A DNA stretch of 64,000 bases from Caldithrix abyssi (GCA_011369465.1 DRQG01000142.1:26147-90146); one strand, 5' to 3'; counted from the first letter of the stretch, positions 9,432 to 18,725 are shown. The notes: generated by a model from the sequence alone, not told the origin. Numbers and translations: made by a program.

Positions 9432-10508
9432 ATGAAAATAGTGATTTCCGGTTTAGGACTGATGGGCGGGTCTCTGGCTATGGCCCTTCGGCAAAACCGG
9501 CCGGATGTACGGATTTACGGTTACGATCTTGCGCCCGTTCTTACCGAAGCGCGCCAAATGGGATTAATCGATCAGAGCATTGAGCATTGGCCCGCCGGAT
9601 GTGCCGACGCGGATGTTATTTTTTTATGCACGCCCCTAAAAACGATTTCCCGGCAAATCAAAGAATTAAACGGTGTTATTAAAAAAGATACGGTAGTTAC
9701 GGATACAGGCAGTACCAAGACCGAACTGGTTCGATTGGTTCAGACCATTGATTTCAGCGGCACTTATATCGGCGGCCATCCTATGACCGGTGCCGAAAAA
9801 AGCGGGTTAAAAGCTTCCAATCCCCTCCTGTACGAAAATGCCATTTACATTCTTACGAATATCAACGAGTACAACAAAACGCTGGCGGAAGGCAAGCTGC
9901 TTCCGCTTCTGGAAAGTATTAAAGCCCGCGCTTTACTTCTGGATGCGGTGGCGCATGATCGCATTATGGCCGCCATAAGCCACTTACCGCAGATTATTGC
10001 TGTAGCTTTGGTTAATTTAATCGGACAAAAGGAAAATGAACAACTGCCTTATTTTGAGCTGGCGGCAGGCGGTTTCCGTGATTTAACCCGTATCGCCTCC
10101 AGCCCGTTTGATATCTGGAGTGATATTATCGATTCCAATAAAGAAAATATTGCCGAGGTTTTAAAGGATTTTATTGCTATTTTGGAGCAATCTGATTTAA
10201 ATTTGGATAATCTGGAAAAAGATTTCGAAAGGGCGAACAGCTATCGCGAACGTCTGCCTAAAAAGAATAAAGGATTTTTATCCCCGTTGGTGGATGTGCT
10301 GGTCTATGTGACGGATCAGGTTGGGGTTATTTCTAAAATATCCAACGCCTTAGCCGATAAGGATATAGACATCCGCGATATCGAACTCCTGAAAATACGT
10401 GAAAAAGAAGGCGGCGTATTCAGACTCTCTTTTTCAAATGTAAAGGAAGCCCAAACAGCGGTAAACGTTCTTAATTCGGTTAATTTTAGAGCCTATATCA
10501 GGGAGTAG
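9432..10508 (+). CDS. tyrA: Prephenate dehydrogenase with C-terminal ACT domain
   Basis: An N-terminal Rossmann motif SGLGLMGGSLA (residues ~5-15) binds NAD(P). GGHPMTGAE, the helical domain with AISHLPQIIA and the FRDLTRIASS motif are typical of prephenate dehydrogenases, which make 4-hydroxyphenylpyruvate for tyrosine. From about residue 290 an ACT domain follows (VTDQVGVISKIS...), as in Gram-positive-type TyrA, and probably senses tyrosine. No chorismate mutase domain is present. The gene sits eight bases after aroF and two bases before an oxidoreductase gene. Confidence 0.94.
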   Translation: MKIVISGLGLMGGSLAMALRQNRPDVRIYGYDLAPVLTEARQMGLIDQSIEHWPAGCADADVIFLCTPLKTISRQIKELNGVIKKDTVVTDTGSTKTELVRLVQTIDFSGTYIGGHPMTGAEKSGLKASNPLLYENAIYILTNINEYNKTLAEGKLLPLLESIKARALLLDAVAHDRIMAAISHLPQIIAVALVNLIGQKENEQLPYFELAAGGFRDLTRIASSPFDIWSDIIDSNKENIAEVLKDFIAILEQSDLNLDNLEKDFERANSYRERLPKKNKGFLSPLVDVLVYVTDQVGVISKISNALADKDIDIRDIELLKIREKEGGVFRLSFSNVKEAQTAVNVLNSVNFRAYIRE

Positions 10509-10510
10509 TC

Positions 10511-11524
10511 ATGGGAAAATTTAAGGTAGCCGTGGTAGGATTGGGAAGCATTGCCCAGATTGTTCATCTGCCCATTCTTAAAAAAATGGATGAAATCGAT
10601 CTGACGGCCGTATGCGATGTGGATGAAAGCAAGGCCAATGTACTTACGAAAAAATTCAATATTCCGCGCTGGTATGAACAGGTGGACAATATGATTGAGA
10701 AAGAGGAACTGGACGCCGTGCACATTTGCGCAAACAGTCATTATCATTTTCCTATGAGCTATCTGGCCCTGCAAAACGATATAAATGTGTTTGTAGAAAA
10801 ACCGATTGCACTCAAAGCGGACGACGCCTTGCGGCTGGCTAAACTGGCGGAAGAGAAAAATTTGACGGTAATGGTTGGTATGCAAAACCGTTTTCGCGAT
10901 GATGTACAAATATTACGGGAATTTATCGAAAAGGATGAACTGGGAGAAATTTTTTATATCAAGGCCGGCTGGCTGAAAAAATGGGATCGCGGTTCTCTGC
11001 GCGACTGGCAGACCAAAAAACAGCAGGCCGGCGGCGGTGTGATGATTGATTTGGGGTCTCAACTGATTGATCTGGCTATGTTTTTGACCGGCTTACCGAA
11101 AATAAAATCGGTACGAATGTACGATTATACGATTAATCCCAACCTCGAGGTGGAAGATGCTGCGCTGGCGGTTCTGCAAACGGAATCGGGAATGAGCGTT
11201 ACCATCGAGGTGAGCTGGCGGATGCACATGGATCATGATATGATTTATACGCATATCTTCGGTAAAAAAGGGGCCGCATATCTGAATCCATTGCGCATAA
11301 ATAAGGAGCTGCACAACAATTTGGTCAATGTAACGCCAATGATTACCGAAACCAATAAGGATCGTTATAAACAGGCCTACCGGAATGAAATATCTCATTT
11401 TTACCGTGTGTTGGAAGGGGTAGAAAAAAATATGTCATCCGCCATGGACGCCTATTACATTACCCGCATTATAGATGCGCTGTACGAGTCTGCCGATACC
11501 GGCAGGGAGGTCTTTCTGTCATAA
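10511..11524 (+). CDS. Gfo/Idh/MocA-family oxidoreductase
   Basis: The 337-residue protein starts with a nucleotide-binding VVGLGSIAQ motif and has the family's EKPIAL segment near residue 97, which places the conserved Lys-Pro at the active site, then a C-terminal alpha/beta substrate domain. Family members oxidise or reduce sugars, inositols or related cyclic alcohols with NAD(P). The gene follows tyrA after two bases, so it is probably in the same transcript, but nothing in the sequence fixes its substrate. Confidence 0.85.
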   Translation: MGKFKVAVVGLGSIAQIVHLPILKKMDEIDLTAVCDVDESKANVLTKKFNIPRWYEQVDNMIEKEELDAVHICANSHYHFPMSYLALQNDINVFVEKPIALKADDALRLAKLAEEKNLTVMVGMQNRFRDDVQILREFIEKDELGEIFYIKAGWLKKWDRGSLRDWQTKKQQAGGGVMIDLGSQLIDLAMFLTGLPKIKSVRMYDYTINPNLEVEDAALAVLQTESGMSVTIEVSWRMHMDHDMIYTHIFGKKGAAYLNPLRINKELHNNLVNVTPMITETNKDRYKQAYRNEISHFYRVLEGVEKNMSSAMDAYYITRIIDALYESADTGREVFLS

Positions 11525-11667
11525 TTTGATTTCTTGATGTCCGATATAAATAAACCAGCCCTCTCAGGCTCCGGCAAAATCTGTAGATAAGGAAAACTAT
11601 GGTTGCTTGTGGAGTGGGTATTGAGAGATTTTGCCGTGGCTATAAATACTTGCAATAAAAATAAACT

Positions 11668-12282
11668 ATGGCTAATTTTAGCGCCGTGATTTTACGTACA
11701 GCCCTTTGGGGAATCGTATGTTTGCTTTTGCGGCAGGGATACGGCCAAATTCCCCCGACCAATCAGGAAATCGTCGAAAAAAGGATATATTCAGTTTTTG
11801 ATTCGCTGTTACGCGTCTCATCCCAATCGGCTCGTCAAATCAGTTTCGAGGCCGGAACGATTCCTCCGGAAAACAACGTATTTTTACAAAGCGTATTTTA
11901 CCGGGCCTGTGAAAAAAATGACTGGCAGGTGAACGTGGATTCGGCACAGACTCGTTTGATTGTTGAGAATTTTGACGTTGAGGTGGCCTTTAATGAGACG
12001 ACGCCCAATATACTGGGTTTTGGAGGGGAATATCTGCGCAGAATTGATGTACAACTGAACGGTTGGATCAGACAAAAACAAATAAACCCCTTTACCGTAC
12101 AATATTTATATCAAGATTCAGTGAACGAACAGTTGTATGAAGAGTCGCTCAAAAGCCGTTACCGTTTTTTACGGGGTCGGCTCAACGCATCATCCGGCTG
12201 GACAATTTACCTTGAACCGGCTGTGGTTATTCTGTCGGCGGTTACGCTGATCTATTTGTTTTTTATCATGCGTACAAATTAA
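11668..12282 (+). CDS. Unknown protein with N-terminal signal and C-terminal membrane anchor
   Basis: I do not recognise this 204-residue protein. Residues ~8-26 form a signal sequence or membrane helix ending in YGQ, and residues ~182-200 form a second hydrophobic helix (VVILSAVTLIYLFFIM) followed by a four-residue tail. The domain between would lie outside the inner membrane; it has alternating polar and aromatic strands and a single Cys. bamD follows about 100 bases downstream on the same strand, which suggests but does not prove an envelope role. Confidence 0.6.
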   Translation: MANFSAVILRTALWGIVCLLLRQGYGQIPPTNQEIVEKRIYSVFDSLLRVSSQSARQISFEAGTIPPENNVFLQSVFYRACEKNDWQVNVDSAQTRLIVENFDVEVAFNETTPNILGFGGEYLRRIDVQLNGWIRQKQINPFTVQYLYQDSVNEQLYEESLKSRYRFLRGRLNASSGWTIYLEPAVVILSAVTLIYLFFIMRTN

Positions 12283-12386
12283 GATTTTGCAGGACGAACT
12301 TTTATGCCATTGCAGAGTATTATGCTAAGAAAGACGGTTCTGGGTTAAATCAAACAAAATCAAAAGCGGTATAAAAGGAGTTATTC

Positions 12387-13169
12387 TTGATTAAAAATTT
12401 TATAAAAATTCTGTTACTTTTTATTCTGATTTACGGATGCGCCGGTACGAGACCTCAACCGGACTGGACGGCAACACAGTATTTCCATTATGCCCTGGAA
12501 ATGTTCAATGACGAAGATTATTATGAGGCGGCAAACGAATTTACGGTGATTGTTTTACGGTATCCGGGCAGCACGGTGAGCGATAGCGCTCAATTCTATC
12601 TGGCGGAATCTCATTTTAAGATGGATGAATACATCATTGCCGCTGCGGAATATGAGAAGCTGATCAACAGCATGCCCCGCAGCCCCCTGGTGCCTCAGGC
12701 ACAGTTTCGTCTGGCAGAAAGTTATTTTGAGCTGTCACCGCGGCCATCGCTGGATCAGGAATATACCATTAAGTCCATCCGGGAATTCCAAAATTTTATC
12801 GAAGATTATCCCACAAACCCGCTGCGTGAAGAGGCGGAAAAGAAAATTGCCATCTTGCGCGCCAAACTGGCCGAAAAGGAATACTTAAGCGCCGAAATCT
12901 ATCGTAAAATGCGTAAATTTCGTGCCGCTATCATATATTACGATCTGGTTTTGGAACGGTATTATGATACCGAATGGGCCGATGACGCCATGTACGGCAA
13001 AATAATAACTTATATGGAAAAAGAAGATTATTCCGCAGCCCGTTTGGAAATCTATAAATTCAAACAGCAATTTCCCAACTCCGAGTATATCATCGACGTG
13101 AATGGCTACCTGGAAGAGCTTCCGCCAGAAGAAACTCAGGAACAGGCCAGTGAGTCCGGACAGCTCTGA
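12387..13169 (+). CDS. bamD: Outer membrane assembly lipoprotein BamD
   Basis: The protein has a lipoprotein signal ending in LIYGC (acylated Cys18), then tandem TPR-like helices: a YFHYALEMFNDEDYYEAANEF repeat followed by 'LAESHFKMDEY', 'LAESYFEL' and 'EEAEKKIAILRAKLAEKEY'. This is the BamD/YfiO layout; BamD is the essential lipoprotein of the beta-barrel assembly machine at the periplasmic face of the outer membrane. Start is TTG at 12387, chosen because AAGGAG lies six bases ahead and the signal peptide begins right after it. The C-terminus is Glu/Gln-rich. The nadD start overlaps its end. Confidence 0.88.
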   Translation: MIKNFIKILLLFILIYGCAGTRPQPDWTATQYFHYALEMFNDEDYYEAANEFTVIVLRYPGSTVSDSAQFYLAESHFKMDEYIIAAAEYEKLINSMPRSPLVPQAQFRLAESYFELSPRPSLDQEYTIKSIREFQNFIEDYPTNPLREEAEKKIAILRAKLAEKEYLSAEIYRKMRKFRAAIIYYDLVLERYYDTEWADDAMYGKIITYMEKEDYSAARLEIYKFKQQFPNSEYIIDVNGYLEELPPEETQEQASESGQL

Positions 13170-13794
13170 ATCCCGGAAAAAAGAAAAAGTGGCGCTGTTC
13201 GGCGGCACTTTCGATCCCGTTCATTACGGCCATTTGCAGCTGGCTGAATGGATTAAAGACAAACTGCAACTGGACCGGGTCATTTTTATTCCCGTGCGTA
13301 TACATCCCTTCCATAAACGTCAGGACATCGCTTCTCCGGAACACCGTTTAGCAATGCTGCAACGGGCTGTATCCGTATATAAAAATTTTGAAGTCAATCC
13401 GATCGAATTGGAGCGGGAAGACGTTTCTTACACGGTGGACACATTGCGTACCTTGCAAAAAACATATCCCGCGGCTGAATTGTACTTTTTAATAGGTGAT
13501 GACAACCTGGCCGATTTTCATAAATGGAAAGAACCGGACGAAATCCGTCGGTTGGCTAAAATAGTGGTCTTTCGTCGGGACGGGATACACAAGGATGTAA
13601 AACGTCGTTATCCGGATTTTATTCATTTGGACAATCCGCTTATCAACATCTCCTCCAGCCGCATCCGTGAATACCTGTATTCCGGAAAAAAAGTAGATGA
13701 CTTTATCCCGCCTTTAATCTATGAATATATAATGCAACACGGGTTGTATGGCGCAGGCGCGGATAAAAATCAGGGAAACTTTTCCCGGAAGTAA
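13150..13794 (+). CDS. nadD: Nicotinate-nucleotide adenylyltransferase
   Basis: NadD adenylates nicotinate mononucleotide in NAD synthesis. The nucleotidyltransferase signature GGTFDPVHYGH lies at residues 18-28 counted from GTG 13150, and the C-terminal ISSSRIREYL motif is typical of the family. The frame stays open upstream to an ATG at 13102 inside bamD; I prefer the GTG because an AGGA lies ahead of it and it gives 214 residues with a short lead-in. The overlap with bamD is then 20 bases. nadC, which supplies the substrate, is at 60.3 kb. Confidence 0.9.
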   Translation: MSPDSSESRKKEKVALFGGTFDPVHYGHLQLAEWIKDKLQLDRVIFIPVRIHPFHKRQDIASPEHRLAMLQRAVSVYKNFEVNPIELEREDVSYTVDTLRTLQKTYPAAELYFLIGDDNLADFHKWKEPDEIRRLAKIVVFRRDGIHKDVKRRYPDFIHLDNPLINISSSRIREYLYSGKKVDDFIPPLIYEYIMQHGLYGAGADKNQGNFSRK

Positions 13795-13876
13795 ATTCTT
13801 CTTGATTTGCTGCGAATCTATAAGTATCCTTTGTTCAGATTTTTAAACGTCTAAATCAATTTCCAGAATTATCTCA

Positions 13877-14626
13877 ATGCGTAAAAATTTCATCATTCTG
13901 CATTTCTTCTTGTGCTTTGTGATGACACTTAAAGGACAGGAAAACATACGTAAAATCGGATTGACTGGCAGCATGGTCGGCCAAAATCTGGTGGACGAGT
14001 ATATTTCCATCAATGAATACAACGGCGTCTCGTTTGCCTACGGCCTGAAATGGGAAGATCGAGATTGCTCCCGGTTAACGGGGATACTGTTTTCCTTTAA
14101 CAAGATAGCGGATATGGCAAATGGAAACACCTCCGCGGAAGTCATGGATTTTACGCTTTCCTGGTGGTACGTCTATAACCTGGTTCATTTAAAGCTATGG
14201 GAACGGCCCTTTCGTTTCGATATCGGGCCGGGTGGTGAAATCGACGTGTTAACCCGTCAGCAGAGGATAGCCCAAAAAAACATGGCCGCCTCTCATGCCT
14301 CTGTGATTGCGGCGGACTTTTTTGCCCGGCTGCTCTATTCATTATCCAGGCGCTTTTCAGTAGATAGCGAACTGGCCGTGGCGCTGTTATCCGTTACTTC
14401 CCGTCCCGCATCAAAGAATACTTCCGAAAAGAAAAACAATCCCTTTGGTTTTACCCATCCGTTTAATATGCTGCACGGCCGGTTTTCAATCGGTTTGGAT
14501 GTGGTAATCACAAAATCTTTATATGCGCAAATAGGCTACAGCGCCCGTATTTGGGGTATTTTTACGGTCGATGACTTCCGGTTTTTGCAAGATCGCCTTA
14601 ATTTAGAAATTGGATACCGTTTTTAA
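13877..14626 (+). CDS. Unknown secreted, probably outer-membrane beta-barrel-like protein
   Basis: This 249-residue protein has a cleavable signal (MRKNFIILHFFLCFVMTLKGQ) and then alternating polar/hydrophobic strands ending in ...NLEIGYRF. The terminal aromatic Phe within a last strand of alternating residues is the hallmark of BAM-assembled barrels. No family was recognised. The downstream S41 peptidase gene starts one base after the stop, so the two are translationally close. Confidence 0.6.
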   Translation: MRKNFIILHFFLCFVMTLKGQENIRKIGLTGSMVGQNLVDEYISINEYNGVSFAYGLKWEDRDCSRLTGILFSFNKIADMANGNTSAEVMDFTLSWWYVYNLVHLKLWERPFRFDIGPGGEIDVLTRQQRIAQKNMAASHASVIAADFFARLLYSLSRRFSVDSELAVALLSVTSRPASKNTSEKKNNPFGFTHPFNMLHGRFSIGLDVVITKSLYAQIGYSARIWGIFTVDDFRFLQDRLNLEIGYRF

Positions 14627-14627
14627 G

Positions 14628-15644
14628 ATGAAAACAGCTAAATTGATCATCGTATTGACGGTTGTGTTTTTTTCCGCCTGCACGCTTTTAATTGAACCGC
14701 CGATTCGAAGCCTTAACGGGGAATTCGTTATATCCAAAACCACGAAAGTTATCAAAAACAACTATCCATTCCTTTCCTTCAAAAAGATAAATATGGACAG
14801 TCTGGGTCCTCTTTACCGGGCTAAAGCATCGCGCTATCCGGGTGACGCTTTGTTTGAATTACTTTATGAGTATCTCTCCGAACTGAAGGACGGGCATGTC
14901 TGGTTTTACGCCGGCGGCGGTTTTATGATTAAACCGTACACGCCGCCTCGCGCGTTAAAAGATCGTTTTTCCTATAATCCGGAAACCGTTCGTTCGTATT
15001 TTGCGCAGGCTCCGAAGCTTACGGCGGACGATAAGATCGAGTTCGGCCTGCTGGCTGATTCCATCGGCTATATTTATCTTTCCACTTTTGCCAGAGACGA
15101 TGGAAAATGGATCCGGACAATGCAGCCGATCATGCAAAAAATGAAAAATACGAAAGGCATAATTTTGGATGTGCGGCACAACGGCGGCGGTTCGGACTAC
15201 ATTACAGCGCAAGTGATCGGTTATTTTATTCACCAGCCTTTTCCCGGGCCCATCTGGGTGGATGCCGAAGGAGTTGAACTTCCCGCTTACACAATACCGC
15301 CAAACGGGACGATATATTATGACAAACCTGTTATGGTGCTGCAAAACGGCGTGTGTTTCAGCGCTGCGGAAGGATTTATCAATACAATGCGCGAATTGCC
15401 GCAAGTAACAACCATTGGCGATACTACTGCGGGAGGCAGCGGGGCGCCGAAAGATTTTTATATTGCCGATCACATCATTATCCACCTGCCCACAAAAGCG
15501 CAATTGACGTATACAGGCCAATATATCGACTGGAACGGTTTACCGCCGGACATTCTGGTGCCGCAATCCGAAAAGGATGTTGAGCGGGGCCGTGATTTTC
15601 AACTGGAACGGGCTATTGAACTACTGGGTGCAAACAAGCGGTGA
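14628..15644 (+). CDS. S41-family (C-terminal processing-like) serine peptidase, lipoprotein
   Basis: With ATG 14628 the protein has a lipoprotein signal ending FFSAC (Cys18); an ATG 18 bases upstream lies inside the preceding gene and would spoil the signal. The S41 core is clear: LKDGHVWFYAGG, then IILDVRHNGGGSDY, then CFSAAEGF bearing the likely catalytic Ser, and IGDTTAGGSGAPKDF with the probable general-base Lys. No PDZ domain is evident between the N-terminal part and the core, so it resembles the tricorn/TSPc subgroup rather than classical CtpA. It probably acts in the periplasm or at the outer membrane; the substrate is unknown. Confidence 0.86.
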   Translation: MKTAKLIIVLTVVFFSACTLLIEPPIRSLNGEFVISKTTKVIKNNYPFLSFKKINMDSLGPLYRAKASRYPGDALFELLYEYLSELKDGHVWFYAGGGFMIKPYTPPRALKDRFSYNPETVRSYFAQAPKLTADDKIEFGLLADSIGYIYLSTFARDDGKWIRTMQPIMQKMKNTKGIILDVRHNGGGSDYITAQVIGYFIHQPFPGPIWVDAEGVELPAYTIPPNGTIYYDKPVMVLQNGVCFSAAEGFINTMRELPQVTTIGDTTAGGSGAPKDFYIADHIIIHLPTKAQLTYTGQYIDWNGLPPDILVPQSEKDVERGRDFQLERAIELLGANKR

Positions 15645-15734
15645 CGCCTGCGGCCTTTTGGTTGAAAATGTTTACAAAAAGCCTTAGATTCTAAAATTGT
15701 GGCGAGTCCTCTCATATTCAAAAGGAAGATAACC

Positions 15735-16034
15735 TTGTTTTTAGGCAAAGTGGTCGGTTCGGTCTGGTCAACCAAAAAAATTGACAATCTTACCAATTTA
15801 AAATTTCTGATCATTCATCCTATCAATCTGAAAAAAGCGCCGTTAACCGATGTGGTGATCGCCGCCGATGTATTGGGCGCCGGCGTGGGTGAAACGGTGA
15901 TTTGCGCATACGGACATGCAGCGCGTCAGGCCATCTACCCGGAAAATCCGGCCTCTCTTAGTATCGAAGCGGCCGTTGTGGGCATTGTGGATCGGATGGA
16001 TGTGGACCCGGAATGGATGGAGGATGAAAGTTAA
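15735..16034 (+). CDS. eutN: EutN/CcmL-family bacterial microcompartment vertex protein, orphan
   Basis: With the TTG at 15735 as start (AAGGAAG about eight bases ahead) the 99-residue product begins FLGKVVGSVWSTKK, the characteristic opening of pentameric BMC-P proteins, and continues with FLIIHPIN, the VVIAADVLGAGVGETVI core and EAAVVGIVDRM. These proteins cap the vertices of polyhedral microcompartment shells. No hexameric shell protein (BMC-H or BMC-T) and no signature enzyme is in this window, so it is an orphan here. Its C-terminus is acidic. It may serve a remote shell locus or have another role. Confidence 0.9.
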   Translation: MFLGKVVGSVWSTKKIDNLTNLKFLIIHPINLKKAPLTDVVIAADVLGAGVGETVICAYGHAARQAIYPENPASLSIEAAVVGIVDRMDVDPEWMEDES

Positions 16035-16375
16035 AAATGTATCGCAAGATTTATCTTGCGTTAAGTACATAGTACTTAGTACAAAGTACAGAGTAGTAAG
16101 TGACGCGTGACGTGTGAATAGAAAATGGAAATTGGAAATTGGGAACGGGTACCAAATCACGAATCATGCAATTACGAATTACGAATTAGAGGCTGACAGC
16201 TGAGAGCTGAAGGCCGAAAGCTATTTAGCAACTGATAACCAAAAGCCAATAGCCAATAGCTAAAAGCTAACAGCTAACAGCCAATTCAATAACTTAATAA
16301 CTGATAACTTTCGAAACGAAGCGAAGAACCCGCCGTGGCGGGGATAACTGATAACTTTTAAATCCGGGAAACAAA
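16035..16375. repeat. Intergenic island of short 'word' repeats
   Basis: The 341 bases between the EutN gene and the ACT gene are almost all short near-repeats. A palindrome CGCAAGATTTATCTTGCG lies at 16043-16060, then GTAC-containing words (GTACATAGTACTTAGTAC), then ACGAATTACGAATTA, then AGCTGACAGCTGAGAGCTGA and AGCTAACAGCTAACAGCCAA, then AATAACTGATAACTT twice. The words are degenerate, differ in period and have no constant spacer, so this is not CRISPR. Related islands occur at 49.5, 54.4 and 55.0 kb. Confidence 0.75.
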
Positions 16376-16825
16376 ATGGCCGAATTAAGCGAACAGGATA
16401 TACGCCGCCTGACCGAAGAGGCGCTTAAACAATTGGGCGCCGAGGCAACCCCGCAAAATGTGGAAAAAGTGGTGCGCCAGGCGGTTCACCGTGTTGAGAC
16501 TGAAGTTCCCGCCGGGACGCAGCAGGTACAGCCGATTCCTCAACCGGGTAAAGGGAATCGTATCATTATCACTGCCTTCGGGAAAAACCAGATCGGTATT
16601 CTGGCAGCGCTTACCGGTGTACTGGCCGAAAACCGATGCGACATCATCGATTTGTCCCAAAAAGTATTGCAGGAATTTTTTACTATTATGCTGCTGGTGG
16701 ACATTTCCGGTTGTAGTAAGGATTTTGAAGCCATCAAAGAAGCCGTTGTCCGCGAAGGCGAAAAACTGGACCTGAAAGTGATTATCCAGCACGAAGAAAT
16801 CTTTAACGCCATGCACAGGGTATAG
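16376..16825 (+). CDS. ACT domain protein (UPF0237-like) with helical N-terminal extension
   Basis: Residues ~60-149 form an ACT domain: [22 protein letters not shown], then [13 protein letters not shown] and [11 protein letters not shown] strands. Members of this family are small regulatory proteins encoded next to UPF0210 proteins, exactly as here (two-base gap). The unusual part is the first ~60 residues, a predicted amphipathic helix ([17 protein letters not shown]) plus a second helix and a Pro/Gln-rich linker, since UPF0237 proteins are usually only about 90 residues. Ligand unknown; amino acids are typical for ACT domains. Confidence 0.85.
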   Translation: MAELSEQDIRRLTEEALKQLGAEATPQNVEKVVRQAVHRVETEVPAGTQQVQPIPQPGKGNRIIITAFGKNQIGILAALTGVLAENRCDIIDLSQKVLQEFFTIMLLVDISGCSKDFEAIKEAVVREGEKLDLKVIIQHEEIFNAMHRV

Positions 16826-16827
16826 CC

Positions 16828-18192
16828 ATGCCGATTGCTTTGGAAGAAATTCTCGAAACCATCCGCATGACCGAAGTGGAGCATTTTGATATCCGCACGG
16901 TTACTATGGGCATTAACCTTAAAGATTGCAGCAGCGATTCTTTGGCCGGTCTCAAAAAAAATATATATGATAAAATCATGCGTGTGGCTTCGGAACATGT
17001 GGCCACAGCCCGTAAAGTGGAATCCGAATTCGGTATTTCCATCGCCAATAAACGTATTTCGGTTACACCTGTTTCCATCGCCGCCGACGGCTTTTATGCC
17101 GAAGATTATGTGGAAATAGCCCAGGTACTGGACAAAGCCGCCGACGAGCTGGGGGTGGATTACCTGGGCGGTTTTTCGGCACTGGTGCAAAAAGGTTTTA
17201 CGATGGGTGAACGCAACCTGATACAGGCTATCCCGGAAGCGTTGTCGCAAACCAAGCATGTGTGTTCTTCCATAAATGTGGCCAGCAGTAAAGCGGGGAT
17301 CAACATGGACGCCGTGCGTTTGATGGGCGAGATTGTTAAACAAACGGCCGAAAAAACAGCCGACCGCGACGCTATCGGCTGTGCTAAATTGGTGGTGTTT
17401 GCCAATGTACCCGAAGATAACCCCTTTATCGCCGGGGCATTCCACGGCGTATCCGAACCCGATGTGGTGATTAATGTAGGCATAAGCGGACCGGGCGTGA
17501 TTTTACGGGCCGTGCGGGAAGCCCCGCAAAATATGAATTTTGCCGAACTGAGCGACCGTATCCGGCGTATGGCTTTCAAAATAACCCGGGCCGGAGAATT
17601 TATCGGCCGTACCGTGGCTGCTTTGCAAAATGTACCTTTTGGCATTGTGGATATATCCCTGGCCCCCACACCCATGCCGGGCGACAGTGTGGCGGACATT
17701 TTAAAAGCGATGGGTCTGGAAGACGTGGGCGCTTCGGGAACAACGGCAGCGCTGGCGCTTCTGAACGATTCCGTAAAACGCGGCGGTTTGATGGCCTCGT
17801 CCCATGTGGGCGGAATGAGCGGCGCATTTATTCCCGTTTCGGAAGACGACGGTATGATTAAAGCCGCTCAAAAAGGGCACATCACCATTGATAAGCTGGA
17901 AGCCATGACCAGCGTATGCAGTGTCGGTCTCGATATGATCGCCATTCCGGGCGATACACCCGCATCGGTTATTGCCGGTATGATCGCCGACGAATGTGCC
18001 ATTGGCATCAGCAATAATAAAACTACGGCCGTGCGGGTGATTCCCGTACCGGGTAAAAAAGTGGGCGATGTGGTTGACTACGGCGGGCTGCTTGGACTGG
18101 CCCCTGTTATGCCGGTTTCCTCCTTGAATAACGCGATGTTCATCAATCGGGGCGGCCGTTTCCCGGCGCCCACCAGAGGCGTAAATAACTAA
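16828..18192 (+). CDS. UPF0210 (DUF711) family protein
   Basis: At 454 residues the protein matches the UPF0210 family: [17 protein letters not shown] near the start, [49 protein letters not shown] and the end segment [18 protein letters not shown]. The family shares a fold with glycyl-radical/PFL-like enzymes, but its reaction is not established, to my knowledge. The constant pairing with a small ACT protein (here two bases upstream) suggests a metabolite-controlled enzyme. Confidence 0.9.
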   Translation: MPIALEEILETIRMTEVEHFDIRTVTMGINLKDCSSDSLAGLKKNIYDKIMRVASEHVATARKVESEFGISIANKRISVTPVSIAADGFYAEDYVEIAQVLDKAADELGVDYLGGFSALVQKGFTMGERNLIQAIPEALSQTKHVCSSINVASSKAGINMDAVRLMGEIVKQTAEKTADRDAIGCAKLVVFANVPEDNPFIAGAFHGVSEPDVVINVGISGPGVILRAVREAPQNMNFAELSDRIRRMAFKITRAGEFIGRTVAALQNVPFGIVDISLAPTPMPGDSVADILKAMGLEDVGASGTTAALALLNDSVKRGGLMASSHVGGMSGAFIPVSEDDGMIKAAQKGHITIDKLEAMTSVCSVGLDMIAIPGDTPASVIAGMIADECAIGISNNKTTAVRVIPVPGKKVGDVVDYGGLLGLAPVMPVSSLNNAMFINRGGRFPAPTRGVNN

Positions 18193-18205
18193 AAAAGAAA
18201 AATGG

Positions 18206-18725
18206 GCAAAGGAATGGAATGAATTGATGAATCAATGAATTGTTGAATTAGTGGATAATTGGAGTGTTGGAGTAATGGAGTGATGGATTGATAATAAAAA
18301 CCATTACTCAATCCACTCTAAAAAGGGTGCTGCGAATAAAATGTCATTCTGAACCCTGGCCTGACGCCAGGACAGGCTCGTTTCAGCATCTTATGTTTAT
18401 GGCAAGGGATTCCGGAACAAGTCCGGAATGACGCCAAAAGTGGGAATGACGCCAAAAGTCATGCTGAACTTGTTTCAACATCTTGTGTTTATGGCAAGGG
18501 ATTCCGAAACAAGTTCGGAATGACACCAAAAGTGGGAATGACGCCAAAAGTCATGCTGAACTTGTTTCAGCATCCCATGTTTTATGGGGCAGGATTCCGG
18601 AACAAGTCCGGAATGATTTCTACAAACTTTTTAGAGTGGACTCATTACTCCATCACTCCGATACTCCAATCACAGGCACAATCGCACCAATTCATCAATT
18701 CATACCATTTCTCCGTTTCACCAAC
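18206..18725. repeat. Foldback element, copy A (arms of GGAGT/ACTCC words)
   Basis: The left arm (18206-18300) reads TGAATTGATGAAT then GGAGTGTTGGAGTAATGGAG and ends TGATGGA. The right arm (18640-18725) carries the reverse complement, ACTCCATCACTCCGATACTCC then CCAATTCATCAATTCA. Together they would fold back over a loop that now contains a MITE-like element. Related structures are at 21.24, 35.40 and 63.84 kb. The nitrilase gene starts 19 bases after this copy. Confidence 0.7.
18313..18639. mobile_element. MITE-like element, copy 1
   Basis: A 327-bp block is bounded by near-perfect inverted termini CCACTCTAAAAAGG (18313-18326) and CTTTTTAGAGTGG (18627-18639). Inside are three repeats of a two-hairpin unit: ATGCTGAACTTGTTTCAGCAT followed by ATTCCGGAACAAGTCCGGAAT, separated by a TGTTTATGG-like word. 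A second copy with the same ends, the same GGGTRCTGCGAATAAAATGT left flank and the same internal units lies at 42886-43216. It encodes nothing convincing; an open frame through it is only repeat translation. Confidence 0.75.

Noticed and set aside
16190..16300. Short repeats AGCTGACAGCTGAGAGCTGA / AGCTAACAGCTAACAGC as a possible CRISPR array.
   Set aside because: Units are under 12 bases, vary in sequence and period, and have no spacers or cas genes nearby.
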